Shown: positions 50,975-60,766, counted from the first letter of the stretch. The stretch: 64,000 nucleotides of DNA from Planctomycetota bacterium (GCA_014584395.1 JACTMY010000018.1:555015-619014), one strand, 5' to 3'. The notes: generated from the sequence alone by a model not told the origin. Numbers and translations: made by a program.

Positions 50975-52294
50975 TTAGAGCAGCCCTTCGATGGGGGTGC
51001 CGCCCTTGCTGCCGCTGATCTTGCGGGGCCGCCCCAGCGGATCGCGGATTTCCATGTCCGGGGAAACGCCGATGGCCTGGTAGAGCGTGGCAAACAGATC
51101 GCCGACGGAGACCGGCTGATCCTTCACGCTGGTGCCATCCTTATCGGTGGAACCGTAAACCTGGCCTCCCTTGATGCCGCCGCCGCCGACGACGACCGAC
51201 CAGCAGCGACCCCAGTGATCGCGCCCGCCATTCTGATTGATGCGCGGCGTGCGGCCGAATTCGCCCATCCACACGATGACCGTGTCCTTCCAGAGGCCGC
51301 GGTCCACGAGGTCGCGAACCAAGGCGCCCATGCCCTTGTCAAGCCGATCGAGCAACCCGCCCCCCTGGCGCGTGTTGTGCAGGGCGTCGAAGATTCGATT
51401 GTGATTGTCCCAACCGCCCAGATCAACTTCAATGCAGGGCACGCCCGCTTCGACCAGCTTCCGGGCCAGCAAGCAGCCGTTGCCAAAACCGGTGCGGCCA
51501 TAATCGTCGCGCAGCTTCGGGTTCATGGGTTTGCCGTCGTTTTCCTTCTCCAGGTCGAAGACCAGCTTCTGCTTGGAGTAAGTCAGATCGAAAGCCTTTT
51601 GATAAATCTCCTGGTGCGACTTGGCGGCGACGCCGCGCTTGTCGGCGACGAAATTGGATTCGACCATGTTGAGGATGTCGGAGCGGGCCTTCATCCGCAT
51701 GGCTTGCTTCATATCGTTGACGTTGAGCGGCGGATTGACGTTTTGCGGCGGCGATCCCGGGTTCTGCACCGTGAAGGGAGCGTAGGCCATGCCCAGGAAG
51801 CCCGGCCCTTCGGAAGGACCGCTGACGCTGATGAAGCCGGGGATGGCCAAATCCTTGGGCGTCAGTTGCTGAGCGAGGATGGCGCCGATCGAGGGGAAGG
51901 TCACCGCGGGGTCCACGGGGTAGGCGGTGTGCATGAGGACGCGGCCGCGTTCGTGGCTGCCTTCGTTGGAAACCAGCGAGCGAATGATCGACAGATGCTT
52001 CATCTGGGCCGCCACCGTGGGCAGGTGTTCGCAGATCTCGATGCCGCTCGCCGCGGTCTTGATCGGTTTGAATTCGCCGCCGGTGCTCTCGCCGGGCTTC
52101 ATGTCCCAGGAATCCATGTGCGAGGGGCCGCCGCCCATCCAAAGCAGAATGAGGCTCTTATGCTCGCGCTTCATCTGCGGAGCGGCATGCGCCAGTTGGT
52201 TCAGAAAGTGCAAGCTGGGGGCCGCCATGAGGGAGAACCCGGCCATGTGCTTGAGGAAATGCCGGCGATCCGAGGAGTTATTGCTTGGCCACAT
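50975..52294 (-). CDS. DUF1501 family exported protein (Tat signal), second copy
   Basis: 439 residues. SDRRHFLKHMAGFSLMAAPS is a Tat signal. The family motifs LLWMGGGPSHMDSWDMKPG, GFGNGCLLARKLVEAGVPC, GGWDNHNRIFD and WMGEFGRTPRINQNGGRDHW are present. Compared with the copy at 8.7-10 kb it keeps the WMGGGPSHMDSWDMKP motif more completely. No DUF1549 gene is adjacent, so its partner must be elsewhere. The active site of the family has not been defined experimentally to my knowledge. Confidence 0.9.
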   Translation of the reverse strand: MWPSNNSSDRRHFLKHMAGFSLMAAPSLHFLNQLAHAAPQMKREHKSLILLWMGGGPSHMDSWDMKPGESTGGEFKPIKTAASGIEICEHLPTVAAQMKHLSIIRSLVSNEGSHERGRVLMHTAYPVDPAVTFPSIGAILAQQLTPKDLAIPGFISVSGPSEGPGFLGMAYAPFTVQNPGSPPQNVNPPLNVNDMKQAMRMKARSDILNMVESNFVADKRGVAAKSHQEIYQKAFDLTYSKQKLVFDLEKENDGKPMNPKLRDDYGRTGFGNGCLLARKLVEAGVPCIEVDLGGWDNHNRIFDALHNTRQGGGLLDRLDKGMGALVRDLVDRGLWKDTVIVWMGEFGRTPRINQNGGRDHWGRCWSVVVGGGGIKGGQVYGSTDKDGTSVKDQPVSVGDLFATLYQAIGVSPDMEIRDPLGRPRKISGSKGGTPIEGLL

Positions 52295-52670
52295 GTCTTA
52301 CGCCCCCGTGTCAGATGAAAACCATGTGAGAACTGTTACTTCAACCCCATTAAGGTGATGTAGTTCTTTGCTTTTCACATCCTACCTTAAAAAAATCTAT
52401 ACTGCCAAGCGTATTTTGCCGGAAAGGAACCGATTCTGGCTATTTCGATGTTGTGGTAATTGGTTGATCGATCTAGGTCCGTCATGCTGAAAAAGCTGAA
52501 ACAAGGGCTGCGGGCAGCGACCTGGTTCCGTTCTGCCTAAAAAGTTCGCCTGGCTGTTGTTTTCCTGCTTCCGATTCAGTCAGGCATTGGCATAATAGAA
52601 ACCAAACGACCGGGGTCCTGCTCCCTGGTATGGTCTTGCGTCCGCATGCAACAGGCAACGGGAGTGGCCA
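52295..52670. other. Intergenic region between divergent genes
   Basis: About 375 bases between the DUF1501 gene (minus) and the ATP-grasp-like gene (plus), including A/T-rich stretches near 52385-52400 and 52440-52460 suited to promoters. No RNA gene, repeat or small gene recognised. Confidence 0.4.
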
Positions 52671-54074
52671 GTGGCAATTGACTTGATACATCCTTACCAC
52701 GACCTCTTGGGTCAATCGGGGGTCGCCGCCGCCTCGCAGGAATTCTTGGAGACCTTTCAAAAACAGCATGGCCTGTATTTTGGCGACCGCCCTTTATGCA
52801 GCGTCCTCCGGCCCCGGTTCCTGTCGCACTTGCAGTATCAGTTCCTCCGTCACCGCGTGCGGCTGCTCTGCATGGCCTTTGCCAAAGCCCAGCAAGCGGC
52901 CCTGGCGGATGACGCCTTTCGAGCCCAGTTCGGCTTGACGCCCGAGGAGGATGAACTGGCCCGGCTCGATCCCGGCTTTGCCTGCGCTTATCCCACCTCG
53001 CGGCTGGATGCTTTCTTCGTCTCCGAGGACGAGCTCTATTTCACCGAGTTCAATTCGGAGACGCCCGCCGGGGCGGCCTACAATCACGCCCTCACCGAAC
53101 TGTTTCAGATGCTTCCCGTGATGCGGGAGTATCAGAAACAGTTTCAAACCTATGGCCTGGCCACCCACGCGGGCGTGATTCAATCCTTGCTCGCCGCCTA
53201 TGAACAATGGTCCGGGAACCGCTCCAAGCCGACGATCTGCATCCTCGATTGGGCCGACGTGCCCACCTATAGCGAGTTTAAACTCTTCGAACGGCACTTC
53301 CATTTTTACGGCCTGGATGCCGTGATCGCCGATCCCCGCGAGGTGGAGTACACGGACCACCGCCTCTACGCCCGGGGCCGGGCCATCGACCTGATCTACA
53401 AGCGCGTCCTCATCAGCGAATTGATCGAACGCGGCGGCATGGAGCATCCGGTCATCCGGGCCGTGCGGGCGGGGGACGTGTGCATGATCAACCCGTTCCG
53501 CTGCAAGATTCTTTTCAAGAAGGCCAGCTTTGCCGTGCTGACGGACGAACAAAACAGCCACCTCTTCACTTCCGAGGAGCGCGCGGTGATCCTGGCCCAC
53601 ATCCCCTGGACCCGCATGGTGGCGGAACGTCACACCCTCGCCCCGGGCCAGACGGTCGACGGCAAGGCCCATTCCCCGAAAAGCCCGCAGCCGGACCCGG
53701 GTCCCAAGGTGGACCTCATTCCCTTCGTGCTCGCCAACAAGGATCGCCTGGTCCTCAAGCCCAACGATGACTACGGCGGCAAGGGCATCGTCCTGGGTTG
53801 GACGGTGGATCAAGCCGCATGGGATGCGGCCGTCCAAACCGCTTTGCAAACGCCCTACATCGTCCAAGCGCGGGTGAACCTGCCCAAGGAACCGTTCCCC
53901 AACTGGATCGATGACAAGCTGGTCATCGTCGATCGCATGGTGGACACGGACCCCTACATCCTGCATGGCCAATTCATGGACGGCAGCCTGTGCCGCATCT
54001 CGACGGCCGACTTGCTGAACGTGACGGCGGGCGGCGGCTCCACCGTGCCCACCTTCGTCGTGGAAAAACGCTGA
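52671..54074 (+). CDS. ATP-grasp-like protein of unknown substrate
   Basis: 467 residues from a GTG (52671) with GGGAG upstream. Two regions recall ATP-grasp ligases: LYFTEFNSETPAGAAYNHA, and RLVLKPNDDYGGKGIVLGW with the lysine and glycine-rich loop that cover ATP. The order fits the circularly permuted ATP-grasp group that includes glutathionylspermidine synthase-like enzymes, though overall similarity is faint. Such enzymes join a carboxylate to an amine using ATP. No signal peptide. No neighbour hints at the substrate; the next gene in line is an acyltransferase-like membrane protein 120 bases on. Confidence 0.55.
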   Translation: MAIDLIHPYHDLLGQSGVAAASQEFLETFQKQHGLYFGDRPLCSVLRPRFLSHLQYQFLRHRVRLLCMAFAKAQQAALADDAFRAQFGLTPEEDELARLDPGFACAYPTSRLDAFFVSEDELYFTEFNSETPAGAAYNHALTELFQMLPVMREYQKQFQTYGLATHAGVIQSLLAAYEQWSGNRSKPTICILDWADVPTYSEFKLFERHFHFYGLDAVIADPREVEYTDHRLYARGRAIDLIYKRVLISELIERGGMEHPVIRAVRAGDVCMINPFRCKILFKKASFAVLTDEQNSHLFTSEERAVILAHIPWTRMVAERHTLAPGQTVDGKAHSPKSPQPDPGPKVDLIPFVLANKDRLVLKPNDDYGGKGIVLGWTVDQAAWDAAVQTALQTPYIVQARVNLPKEPFPNWIDDKLVIVDRMVDTDPYILHGQFMDGSLCRISTADLLNVTAGGGSTVPTFVVEKR

Positions 54075-54194
54075 ATGGACAAGTCACTTTGACTTGATTA
54101 AACTCACCTGCCTCGGCGTCCGATCCCCGCTTCGTCCCGAAGAAGCCAACCCGCCCTCTTGGCCTGGCTGGCATGGGCCGATAGATTTTTCCGA

Positions 54195-55406
54195 ATGAAC
54201 CTGACTCCTACCGTCAAGCCGGAACGTTTGGACGCGGTCGATTGCCTGCGCGGGTTGGTCATCGTGCTCATGGCCCTCGACCATACCCGCGACTTCTTCG
54301 GCAACTTCGCCTGGGGAGGCGCGGAGAATGCCGCGGCTTCCACGCCGGCTCTCTTCTTCACGCGCTGGGTGACCCATTTCTGTGCTCCCACTTTCGTCCT
54401 CCTGGCGGGTCTGGGGGCTTACCTCAGCCTGGCGCGGGGCATGTCCAAGCGGCAACTTTTCCTCTTTCTTCTGACCCGGGGGCTTTGGCTCGTCTTCCTG
54501 GAGCTCACTGTCGTCCACTTTGGCTGGTCCTGGGAATGGAATTTTCGCCGCGGCATGTGGCAAGTCATCTGGGCCATCGGGTGGTCCATGGTCGGCTTGT
54601 CCTTCCTCATTTGGCTGCCCGGTTGGGTAATTGGCCTTGTGGGCTGCGCCATCGTCGCGGGGCACAATGCTTTCGACGGCCTGACGGGCGTCAAAATCGT
54701 CGAGCAGACGCCCTGGCTGGTTTACCTCTTGGGTGAGCGCGGCTGGTTTTGGGATCTTCTGCACACGGCTTACCGCGTTTTCATCCCAGCCAAGGGGTAC
54801 AGTTATTTCAATCTCTATCCACTGCTGCCCTGGTTCGGGGTCCTCTGTGCGGGGTATGGCCTGGGCCGCTTCATGACCTGGCCCGCGAAGGAACGCCGGC
54901 GAGTCCTGCTCCTGCTCGGCTTGCTGCTCACCGCAGGCTTTATCGCCCTGCGCTACCTCAACGGTTACGGCGAACCGAAACCCTGGAAAGTCTATCCAGG
55001 CGGCGATCTCCCCATGGACTGGATGCGGACCGTGATGTCCTTCCTGTCTTGCACGAAGTATCCGCCTTCGTTCCTCTTCCTGCTGATGACGCTGGGGCCT
55101 GCCCTTGTCCTGCTCATGCTGCTCGAATGGCGCTGGCCCTTCTTCCACCGCTTCTTCACGGTCTACGGCCGGGTGCCGCTGTTCTTTTACCTGATCCATT
55201 TGCCCTTCATCCATGGGCTGGCCAAGTACGTCGCCTGGCTGCAGGACGCCAAGCCGATGCGGATGGGTTTAAGCCCGCTCAAAAAAGGGTATGAACTGCC
55301 CGAGGTGTATTTGGTTTGGGCCTTGGTGGTGCTCGCCCTCTATTTCCCCTGCCTGGGATATGGCTGGCTGAAGAAACGCTACGGCGGCGTGCTGAAGTAT
55401 CTGTAA
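54195..55406 (+). CDS. DUF1624/HGSNAT-like membrane acyltransferase
   Basis: 403 residues from the ATG at 54195. The N-terminal motif RLDAVDCLRGLVIVLMALDH with the conserved histidine in ALDHTRDFF, and about nine to ten membrane segments, match the heparan-alpha-glucosaminide N-acetyltransferase-like family (DUF1624). Other conserved stretches are FYLIHLPFIHGLA and LYPLLPWFGVLCAGYGLGR. Relatives transfer acetyl groups across the membrane to sugars; here an envelope glycan is plausible but unproven. Confidence 0.83.
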   Translation: MNLTPTVKPERLDAVDCLRGLVIVLMALDHTRDFFGNFAWGGAENAAASTPALFFTRWVTHFCAPTFVLLAGLGAYLSLARGMSKRQLFLFLLTRGLWLVFLELTVVHFGWSWEWNFRRGMWQVIWAIGWSMVGLSFLIWLPGWVIGLVGCAIVAGHNAFDGLTGVKIVEQTPWLVYLLGERGWFWDLLHTAYRVFIPAKGYSYFNLYPLLPWFGVLCAGYGLGRFMTWPAKERRRVLLLLGLLLTAGFIALRYLNGYGEPKPWKVYPGGDLPMDWMRTVMSFLSCTKYPPSFLFLLMTLGPALVLLMLLEWRWPFFHRFFTVYGRVPLFFYLIHLPFIHGLAKYVAWLQDAKPMRMGLSPLKKGYELPEVYLVWALVVLALYFPCLGYGWLKKRYGGVLKYL

Positions 55407-55443
55407 TCCCCTGTCCTACCACGACTCATGAACTGGCGGACGA

Positions 55444-57051
55444 TCACTCGGTCCATGCGGCCCGCAAACCCGGATGGTTGAGATCGAGTCGATAGAGGAT
55501 CTGGTTGTAGTTGTAGCGCGGGGTGCGTTCGGGGTTGCCGGAGAAGTCGTTGGTGTACGTCCCTTCGAAGTGAATGATGCGGCCGCCTTCCCGATCCAGG
55601 AAGGCAAGGTGGCAGACGTTGTAAAACGATTGGCGGTCATGGGTGACGATCTTGACCGCCTTGGCGAACGGACCGAGGGGGCTCGCGGCCTCGGAGTACC
55701 AGACTTCGCCAATGAAAGACGGTTTCCCGCCGAACTGCTCCAAGATCAGAATCCATCTTTGGCGATGGGGATTCCAGCGCACCGAGCAGCTATGGATGAT
55801 GAGCCGGTCGTTCGGGGAAGCGGCGTCCGCTGGACAGAAGCGGGCATGCTCGGGCTTGATCTTTTTGCTGCGAATCAGTTGAAACTCGGTTTTGGAGTCG
55901 AGGGGCGGCAAGGCTTTCTGCCAACGCCAGATCGGCTTGCCTTCGCTGTCCAGGTCCGGTTCGCCTGGCTTGCCGGAGGCATCCGCCTTGAGGCAGGTGA
56001 AGGCTTCGTACTGCTCCGGATCGAGCAGGGCTGCGAGCGTGGCGGGGACGCGGACGTTGCAGATGGGATTGCCGAAGAGGAGCCATTTCTGGCCGCCCTC
56101 CTCGATGGCGACGGGATGGCCATTCGGGTGCCGCCAGGTCTCCGAAGGGGGCAGGATTTTCACGGATTCAAAAAGTTCCTTCTCGTCGTTGTAGACGCAG
56201 AGGCCCTGGTCCAGTTCCTTCTCCAGGGTCTTGCGGCGGGAATACCAGGCGGCCATTTTCTCCACGCCCTGGCCATCGGGCACCACGGACAAGCCCGTCA
56301 CCCAGACCACGCCCTCGGGCCGATCCGGGATCGGGATCATCGCCCGGGCAAAACCGGTCTGATCGACGAAGTAACGATAAGCGATGCCATGGGACGGGTC
56401 GCTGGCGGGGTCGTTCGGATCGGGGATGGGGATGGTCGCCCCTGCCATGCGGAACAGGCCCAGGGGATATTCCATCCGCGACGTATCGCCCCAGAAACAA
56501 AAGACCTGGTTGCGGTAAATGGCCGTCTGGATGGAATCCTGCCCGGCCACATTGCCCGGCTGAGCTGAAGGGGTGAAGGGAACGGGTTGGCCCAGCAACT
56601 GCGTATCGCGATAAAGGCCTTCCCCGGTAAGCCGGCAGAGGCGCTCGGCCAGGTTGAGCCGCTTGATTTTGATCGTCGTCGCCTGGCCCGGCCGCGGGAT
56701 GATCTTCAGCCCCTCGATGCCGAAGCCGTCCTTGGGGAATGCGTAACCATGGCTGCGCACGGTGAAGAAGATTTCCCGCCCCATCAGTCCCGGTTCATGA
56801 AACGCGATGCGGCCGGCGTTGTCGGTGACGTATTTGATGAAGTTGACCGTTTCCAGTTCGACCAGGGGAACACCCCGCCCGGTGGCTTCATCGACGACGC
56901 GAATCTCGGCGTATTGTTTCTGGTTCGGGTCGGTCGCGGCGGCCATGGCCGCAGCGGGACGCCATCCGGTGGATCGCGCCGCATCGATCCAAACCTGCGT
57001 CAGGAGCAAGACGGTGGTCAATATCGCCATCGACCAAATAGTTTGTTTCAT
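55444..57051 (-). CDS. Secreted propeller-like protein of unknown function
   Basis: 535 residues. A signal segment (WSMAILTTVLLLTQVWI) is followed by a Cna-B/carboxypeptidase-regulatory-like beta-sandwich (IRVVDEATGRGVPLVELETV, about 50-130). The rest is Trp/aromatic-rich with recurring strand patterns (YRNQVFCFWGDTSR, KWLLFGNPICNVR, GEVWYSEAASPLGPF, RIIHFEGTYTNDF) as in five-bladed propellers of the DUF4185/GH43-like type. A glycan-related role is possible. Family assignment is a guess from pattern. Confidence 0.6.
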   Translation of the reverse strand: MKQTIWSMAILTTVLLLTQVWIDAARSTGWRPAAAMAAATDPNQKQYAEIRVVDEATGRGVPLVELETVNFIKYVTDNAGRIAFHEPGLMGREIFFTVRSHGYAFPKDGFGIEGLKIIPRPGQATTIKIKRLNLAERLCRLTGEGLYRDTQLLGQPVPFTPSAQPGNVAGQDSIQTAIYRNQVFCFWGDTSRMEYPLGLFRMAGATIPIPDPNDPASDPSHGIAYRYFVDQTGFARAMIPIPDRPEGVVWVTGLSVVPDGQGVEKMAAWYSRRKTLEKELDQGLCVYNDEKELFESVKILPPSETWRHPNGHPVAIEEGGQKWLLFGNPICNVRVPATLAALLDPEQYEAFTCLKADASGKPGEPDLDSEGKPIWRWQKALPPLDSKTEFQLIRSKKIKPEHARFCPADAASPNDRLIIHSCSVRWNPHRQRWILILEQFGGKPSFIGEVWYSEAASPLGPFAKAVKIVTHDRQSFYNVCHLAFLDREGGRIIHFEGTYTNDFSGNPERTPRYNYNQILYRLDLNHPGLRAAWTE

Positions 57052-57174
57052 GATCCTTTTCCCGTTGGGGTCCGTGGAGAGTTGGCCGTTGCCGCCTCAT
57101 GCATGCCGATCATCCCGCAGGATATCCCAAGCAGCGTGTTCAAGCGAGATGAAATTCCGTTTCCCCCAAGCCAA

Positions 57175-57208
57175 CAAAAAAACCCAGCCTTCGCGAGGAA
57201 GGCTGGGG
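57175..57208 (-). terminator. Rho-independent terminator after the first YTV gene
   Basis: Minus-strand CCCAGCCTT / AAGGCTGGG stem followed by seven T residues, 45 bases downstream of the stop. Confidence 0.85.
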
Positions 57209-57252
57209 CTCGGCTTTGGCCGGGTTGTTTGGGTGAAGCGTGCCGCAGAAGC

Positions 57253-58131
57253 TTATTCGCTCTTGGGAGCGGGCATCTTCTCGCTCTGGGCGGGTTCGGT
57301 CGTCGTCGAGGTGCTGCCGCAACCGCAGGGTTTCGACCCGCAGGTGTCGCAACCGCAACCGCGATTGAACAGACCGCTCAGACGGCCGCGGAGGTTGTCC
57401 AGGAGGCTGGGCCGGCAGCATTCGCACACCGGGACGCACACCTTGACCTTGCGGCAGACATTGACGGTCACTTCGTACGGAACCTTTTCGCACACGGTGA
57501 CGGGCACCTGCTTGACGACTTCCTGCTTCTCCCAACGGCAGGTTTGGACGGTGACCTTTTCGATCACTTCTTCCTGCACCATCTTGCAGACCTTGACGGT
57601 CCGCACTTCTTCCCTGGGAACCCACACCTTCTTGCAGACCGTCTTGCCAGGCAGTTGCTCTTGATAGCAAACCGTCTCGCCGCGGACGCGTTTGGTGGTG
57701 CAGGTGCAAGGATCGAAGCAGCAGGTGTCAGGCAGACGGCACTTGCGCGTCACCACGGGACCTGGGCAGTGGTGCTGTTCCGTCTTCCATTCGCCCGTGC
57801 ACACTTTGACCTGCTTTTCTTCCCACACCGGCTTGCAGACGATCTTCTTGACGTCGACCGTCTTGCTTTCGTAGACCGGCTTGCAAACGATTTCCTTGCA
57901 TTCCTTCATGACCGTTTTCTTTTCGATCCGGTAGCATGTTTTCGTGCAAGGTTCCATCACCGTTTGCCATTCGGTGCGATAACGAACCTTGGGGAAACAG
58001 CAGGCGTCCGCACAGGGGGCGGCACACGCGGGGGTTGTGGTACAGCCACAGCCACCGGCCATCGCGGCGCTTTCCGCAGCGACGATGGCAACGATTGCGG
58101 CAAGAGCCGTTGCGATGAACTTGCGATGCAT
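57253..58131 (-). CDS. Cysteine-rich YTV/KPV-repeat secreted protein (cell-wall type), first copy
   Basis: 292 residues from the ATG 58129-58131 (AGGAG seven bases upstream). Signal peptide (IATALAAIVAIVAAESAAMA) then imperfect repeats of about 15-25 residues built on C-K-x-V-Y/W and V-x-V-C patterns (EIVCKPVYESKTVDVKKIVC; KQVPVTVCEKVPYEVTVNVC), with more than 30 cysteines. Such proteins are associated with the proteinaceous planctomycete wall in Rhodopirellula. The end (GCGCDTCGSKPCGCGSTST) is a Cys/Gly/Thr tail. Probably disulfide-crosslinked and structural. Confidence 0.8.
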   Translation of the reverse strand: MHRKFIATALAAIVAIVAAESAAMAGGCGCTTTPACAAPCADACCFPKVRYRTEWQTVMEPCTKTCYRIEKKTVMKECKEIVCKPVYESKTVDVKKIVCKPVWEEKQVKVCTGEWKTEQHHCPGPVVTRKCRLPDTCCFDPCTCTTKRVRGETVCYQEQLPGKTVCKKVWVPREEVRTVKVCKMVQEEVIEKVTVQTCRWEKQEVVKQVPVTVCEKVPYEVTVNVCRKVKVCVPVCECCRPSLLDNLRGRLSGLFNRGCGCDTCGSKPCGCGSTSTTTEPAQSEKMPAPKSE

Positions 58132-58416
58132 TCCCATTCTCCTGACAAAGTTCCTGGTGCCTTGCTCACCTCGGCTCCTCGCCATGCAACCGCGCAGTGG
58201 GAGGCCCACGCCGGGTGAACATGGGGATTATGCGCCTCGTCCAAACGCTTGCAAATTTTCCAGCCGGGGAATGCGGGGAATTGACCGCGACGTTGCCGAT
58301 GCGGCGGGCTTTTTTGACACATCGCGCCGATCACGACAACCCCCTACCCTTTAACAGCTTTTTTACCCTTCTTCGCGATTTCCGCTCAAGTTGCGGTTCG
58401 GGTTCGTCCAACCCAA

Positions 58417-58447
58417 CAAAAAAAGCCGAAACCTTTCGATTTCGGCT
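58417..58447 (-). terminator. Rho-independent terminator after the second YTV gene
   Basis: Minus-strand AGCCGAAA / TTTCGGCT stem with an eight-base loop followed by seven T residues. Confidence 0.85.
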
Positions 58448-58509
58448 GAGGTCGTGGATCGTTCACAGGCTCGGCGGCTTCGCAAAGAATACCGCCGCGC
58501 GGCACGGCG

Positions 58510-59688
58510 TCACTGGCAGACCGGCACGCAGACCTTCACCTTGCGGCACCGCGTTTCCATGATCGTCGTCGGCACCATCTCGCACACCGTCACCGGCACC
58601 TGGCGGACGACTTCTTCCGTCACCATGCGGCATACGGTCACCGGCACGCGATGCACCTTTTCCTCGGCCACCATCCGGCAGCGGGTCTGCTTCACGACGC
58701 GAGTCCGCTCTTCCGCCACCATGCGGCAGGTCGTCACCGGCACCTTCCGGCAGATCGTTTCCTGCACCATCCGGCAGCGGCGCTGCGTCACCATCTTCGT
58801 GTGCTCTTGCGTCACGACCCGGCACACCGTGTACGGCACTTTCCGCGACACTGTGTAGGGGACCATGCGGCACACCGTGTACGGCACCTTCTCCGTATGG
58901 CATTGCTGCACCATCCGGGTCACCGGCACCTGCTGCTGCACCACCTTGGGCACACAGACGTCGCGGTACAGAGTTCGCGGCGGCATCTGGCACGTCACCA
59001 GGCGGGTCGTCGGGTGCTTCTTGCAGATCGCTCCCGTTTGCGGATCGGTGAAGCATTCCCCCGGGATGGTCTCGCAGCGGGTGAAGCATTCGCCGGGCAC
59101 CGTGTAGGGCACCTTCTGCGTCACGTAAATGGTCTTGCACACGGTCCGCATCTCGGTCACCGGCTTGCAGGTGACCCGGACCACGTCACGATAATGGGTT
59201 TCATAGACCGGCTTGCAGCGGGTTTCGCAGACGTCCCGATAATGCGTTTCGTAGACCGGCTTGCAGGTGTAATATTTCACCGGCACTTGAATCTCATCCC
59301 ACACCGGCTTGCACACGACGTGGCTTTGATCGACGTAGTGCGTCTCATACACCGGCTTGCACACCGTGTATTTCTGCACGACGTCGAACGTCTCGTACAC
59401 CGGTTTGCACACCGTGTAGCGGCATTCCTTGATGATCGTCTCGTACACCGGCTTGCACACCGTTTGCCGGCATTCTTTCATCACGGTCTTGTAGCACGGA
59501 CGATACACCGTCTTGGGACATTCCTCCACGATCGTTTGATAACACGTCTTATAGCGAATCTTGGGATAGCAAACCACGTCCGGCGTGCACACCGCCGGGC
59601 AGCCGCGGGCCCCAAATCCCGAGGCATGGACCGAGGTTGGCAGTAGCACCGCGGCTATCACCAACGCCCCTACTCCAAATCGTTTCAC
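58510..59688 (-). CDS. Cysteine-rich YTV-repeat secreted protein (cell-wall type), second copy
   Basis: 392 residues from a GTG (59686-59688) with AGGAGG eight bases upstream. After the signal peptide (VGALVIAAVLLPTSVHA) the protein is almost entirely repeats: first 18-20-residue units of the YTVCKPVYET type (about eight), later 11-15-residue units of the VPYTVCRMV type. Tyr-Thr-Val triplets recur, the hallmark of YTV proteins reported in the Rhodopirellula wall proteome. It ends VCVPVCQ, as does the core of its neighbour. The two genes lie in tandem on the same strand, 378 bases apart, each with its own terminator. Confidence 0.83.
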   Translation of the reverse strand: MKRFGVGALVIAAVLLPTSVHASGFGARGCPAVCTPDVVCYPKIRYKTCYQTIVEECPKTVYRPCYKTVMKECRQTVCKPVYETIIKECRYTVCKPVYETFDVVQKYTVCKPVYETHYVDQSHVVCKPVWDEIQVPVKYYTCKPVYETHYRDVCETRCKPVYETHYRDVVRVTCKPVTEMRTVCKTIYVTQKVPYTVPGECFTRCETIPGECFTDPQTGAICKKHPTTRLVTCQMPPRTLYRDVCVPKVVQQQVPVTRMVQQCHTEKVPYTVCRMVPYTVSRKVPYTVCRVVTQEHTKMVTQRRCRMVQETICRKVPVTTCRMVAEERTRVVKQTRCRMVAEEKVHRVPVTVCRMVTEEVVRQVPVTVCEMVPTTIMETRCRKVKVCVPVCQ

Positions 59689-60030
59689 CTTAACCTCCTG
59701 TCCACGATGTGACAACCGGTTGCTCGAAGGTCGATGGGCCAACTCCGCGATGACCCCATTGTTGAAAACATGACCGATTGGGCGAACTTGGCAAACCATT
59801 CTGGACAGGAAAGCCATGACTGAGCCGAACGAACCGAGGACTATTGCTCACCCTCGCTAGACTCCGCACAGCAGCCAAGTCAGGCATAGTCGGCACAGCT
59901 TACGCAACTTAAGGCGCAGCCAAACCCGTGGCGCGGTCCCATTTTCACCTTGACGAAACGAAACGGCTCGGAGTATAGCCCCCTCGCTCCGCCGATCGGT
60001 CGGCTTCTTTGGCGTCGCGAGGCCCGTGGC
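59689..60030. other. Intergenic region between divergent YTV and PEGA genes
   Basis: About 340 bases. Nothing recognised beyond presumed divergent promoters; one plus-strand reading frame runs into the PEGA gene from 59950 but lacks a lipoprotein signal at that start. Confidence 0.4.
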
Positions 60031-60582
60031 ATGCGGTTGATTCGATTGCCTTTAGGTTGGATGGGCGTTGGCCTGGCCTTGCTGCTGCCAGGCTGCGTCG
60101 AACGGCGCTTCAACATCGTCACCGATCCGCCCGGGGCCATGGTGCTGGTCAATCGCCAGGAAATCGGCGCCAGTCCCATCACCATGCCCAGCATTTTGAG
60201 CGAATATTATGGCGATCGTGAGTTCTACTTGATCAAGGACGGCTACGAACCGCTGCTCGTCCGGCAGCCGATCCCGCCGCCCTGGTATGGCTACCCGGTC
60301 CTCGACTTTGTCGCCGAACATTTACTGCCCTGGACGATCCTGGATGAGCGAACGTTCACCTTCACGATGCAGCCAGCGCGCATCGTGACCGCCGATGAAC
60401 TGCTGCAAAATGGAACCGCGGCCCGCAGCCGCGGCGCAGGTCTCGGTATGCCCGCACCGCCGCCGACGTCAACGCCGCCTGTCGCTCCACCGGTGACGGA
60501 CCCCAGGCTGCCGCCGCCGCCCGGAACGCCGAGCGACCTCCCGCCGCCCACGCCGCTCCCCAACTTCAGCGGGATTCGGTAA
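60031..60582 (+). CDS. PEGA-domain lipoprotein
   Basis: 183 residues from the ATG at 60031 (GAGG nine bases upstream). A lipoprotein signal ends in LALLLPGC (lipobox). A PEGA-like beta domain follows (FNIVTDPPGAMVLVNRQEIG ... YLIKDGYEPLLV), then a proline-rich tail (PPPTSTPPVAPPVTDPRLPP). PEGA domains are surface-associated beta modules, often next to kinases. The tail end is partly duplicated after the downstream kinase gene at 63835-63876. Confidence 0.85.
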   Translation: MRLIRLPLGWMGVGLALLLPGCVERRFNIVTDPPGAMVLVNRQEIGASPITMPSILSEYYGDREFYLIKDGYEPLLVRQPIPPPWYGYPVLDFVAEHLLPWTILDERTFTFTMQPARIVTADELLQNGTAARSRGAGLGMPAPPPTSTPPVAPPVTDPRLPPPPGTPSDLPPPTPLPNFSGIR

Positions 60583-60766
60583 CGGCAATGGCGAATTAAA
60601 CGGCTTTCGCTCACAGTCATACCATCAACGTCAGCTTGGTGAGGGGAATCGATGCCGGACACTTCCACCTGGAAGGCATTTCTCCACGAGCACATGAAAT
60701 ACATTGAAGGGTGATCCATTAATTTCAGCTTTGCTGTTATGAAACCGGGCGTTAAGCTGATGATTT

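Noticed and set aside
56587..58218. Plus-strand open frame across the secreted propeller and YTV genes
   Set aside because: Spans two genes and a strong terminator on the other strand; Phe/His/Leu-rich mirror of Cys/Lys/Val repeats.
58510..59688. Repeats in the YTV gene as a possible CRISPR array
   Set aside because: Repeats are in frame, diverged at third positions and encode YTV units; there are no unique spacers and no cas genes.
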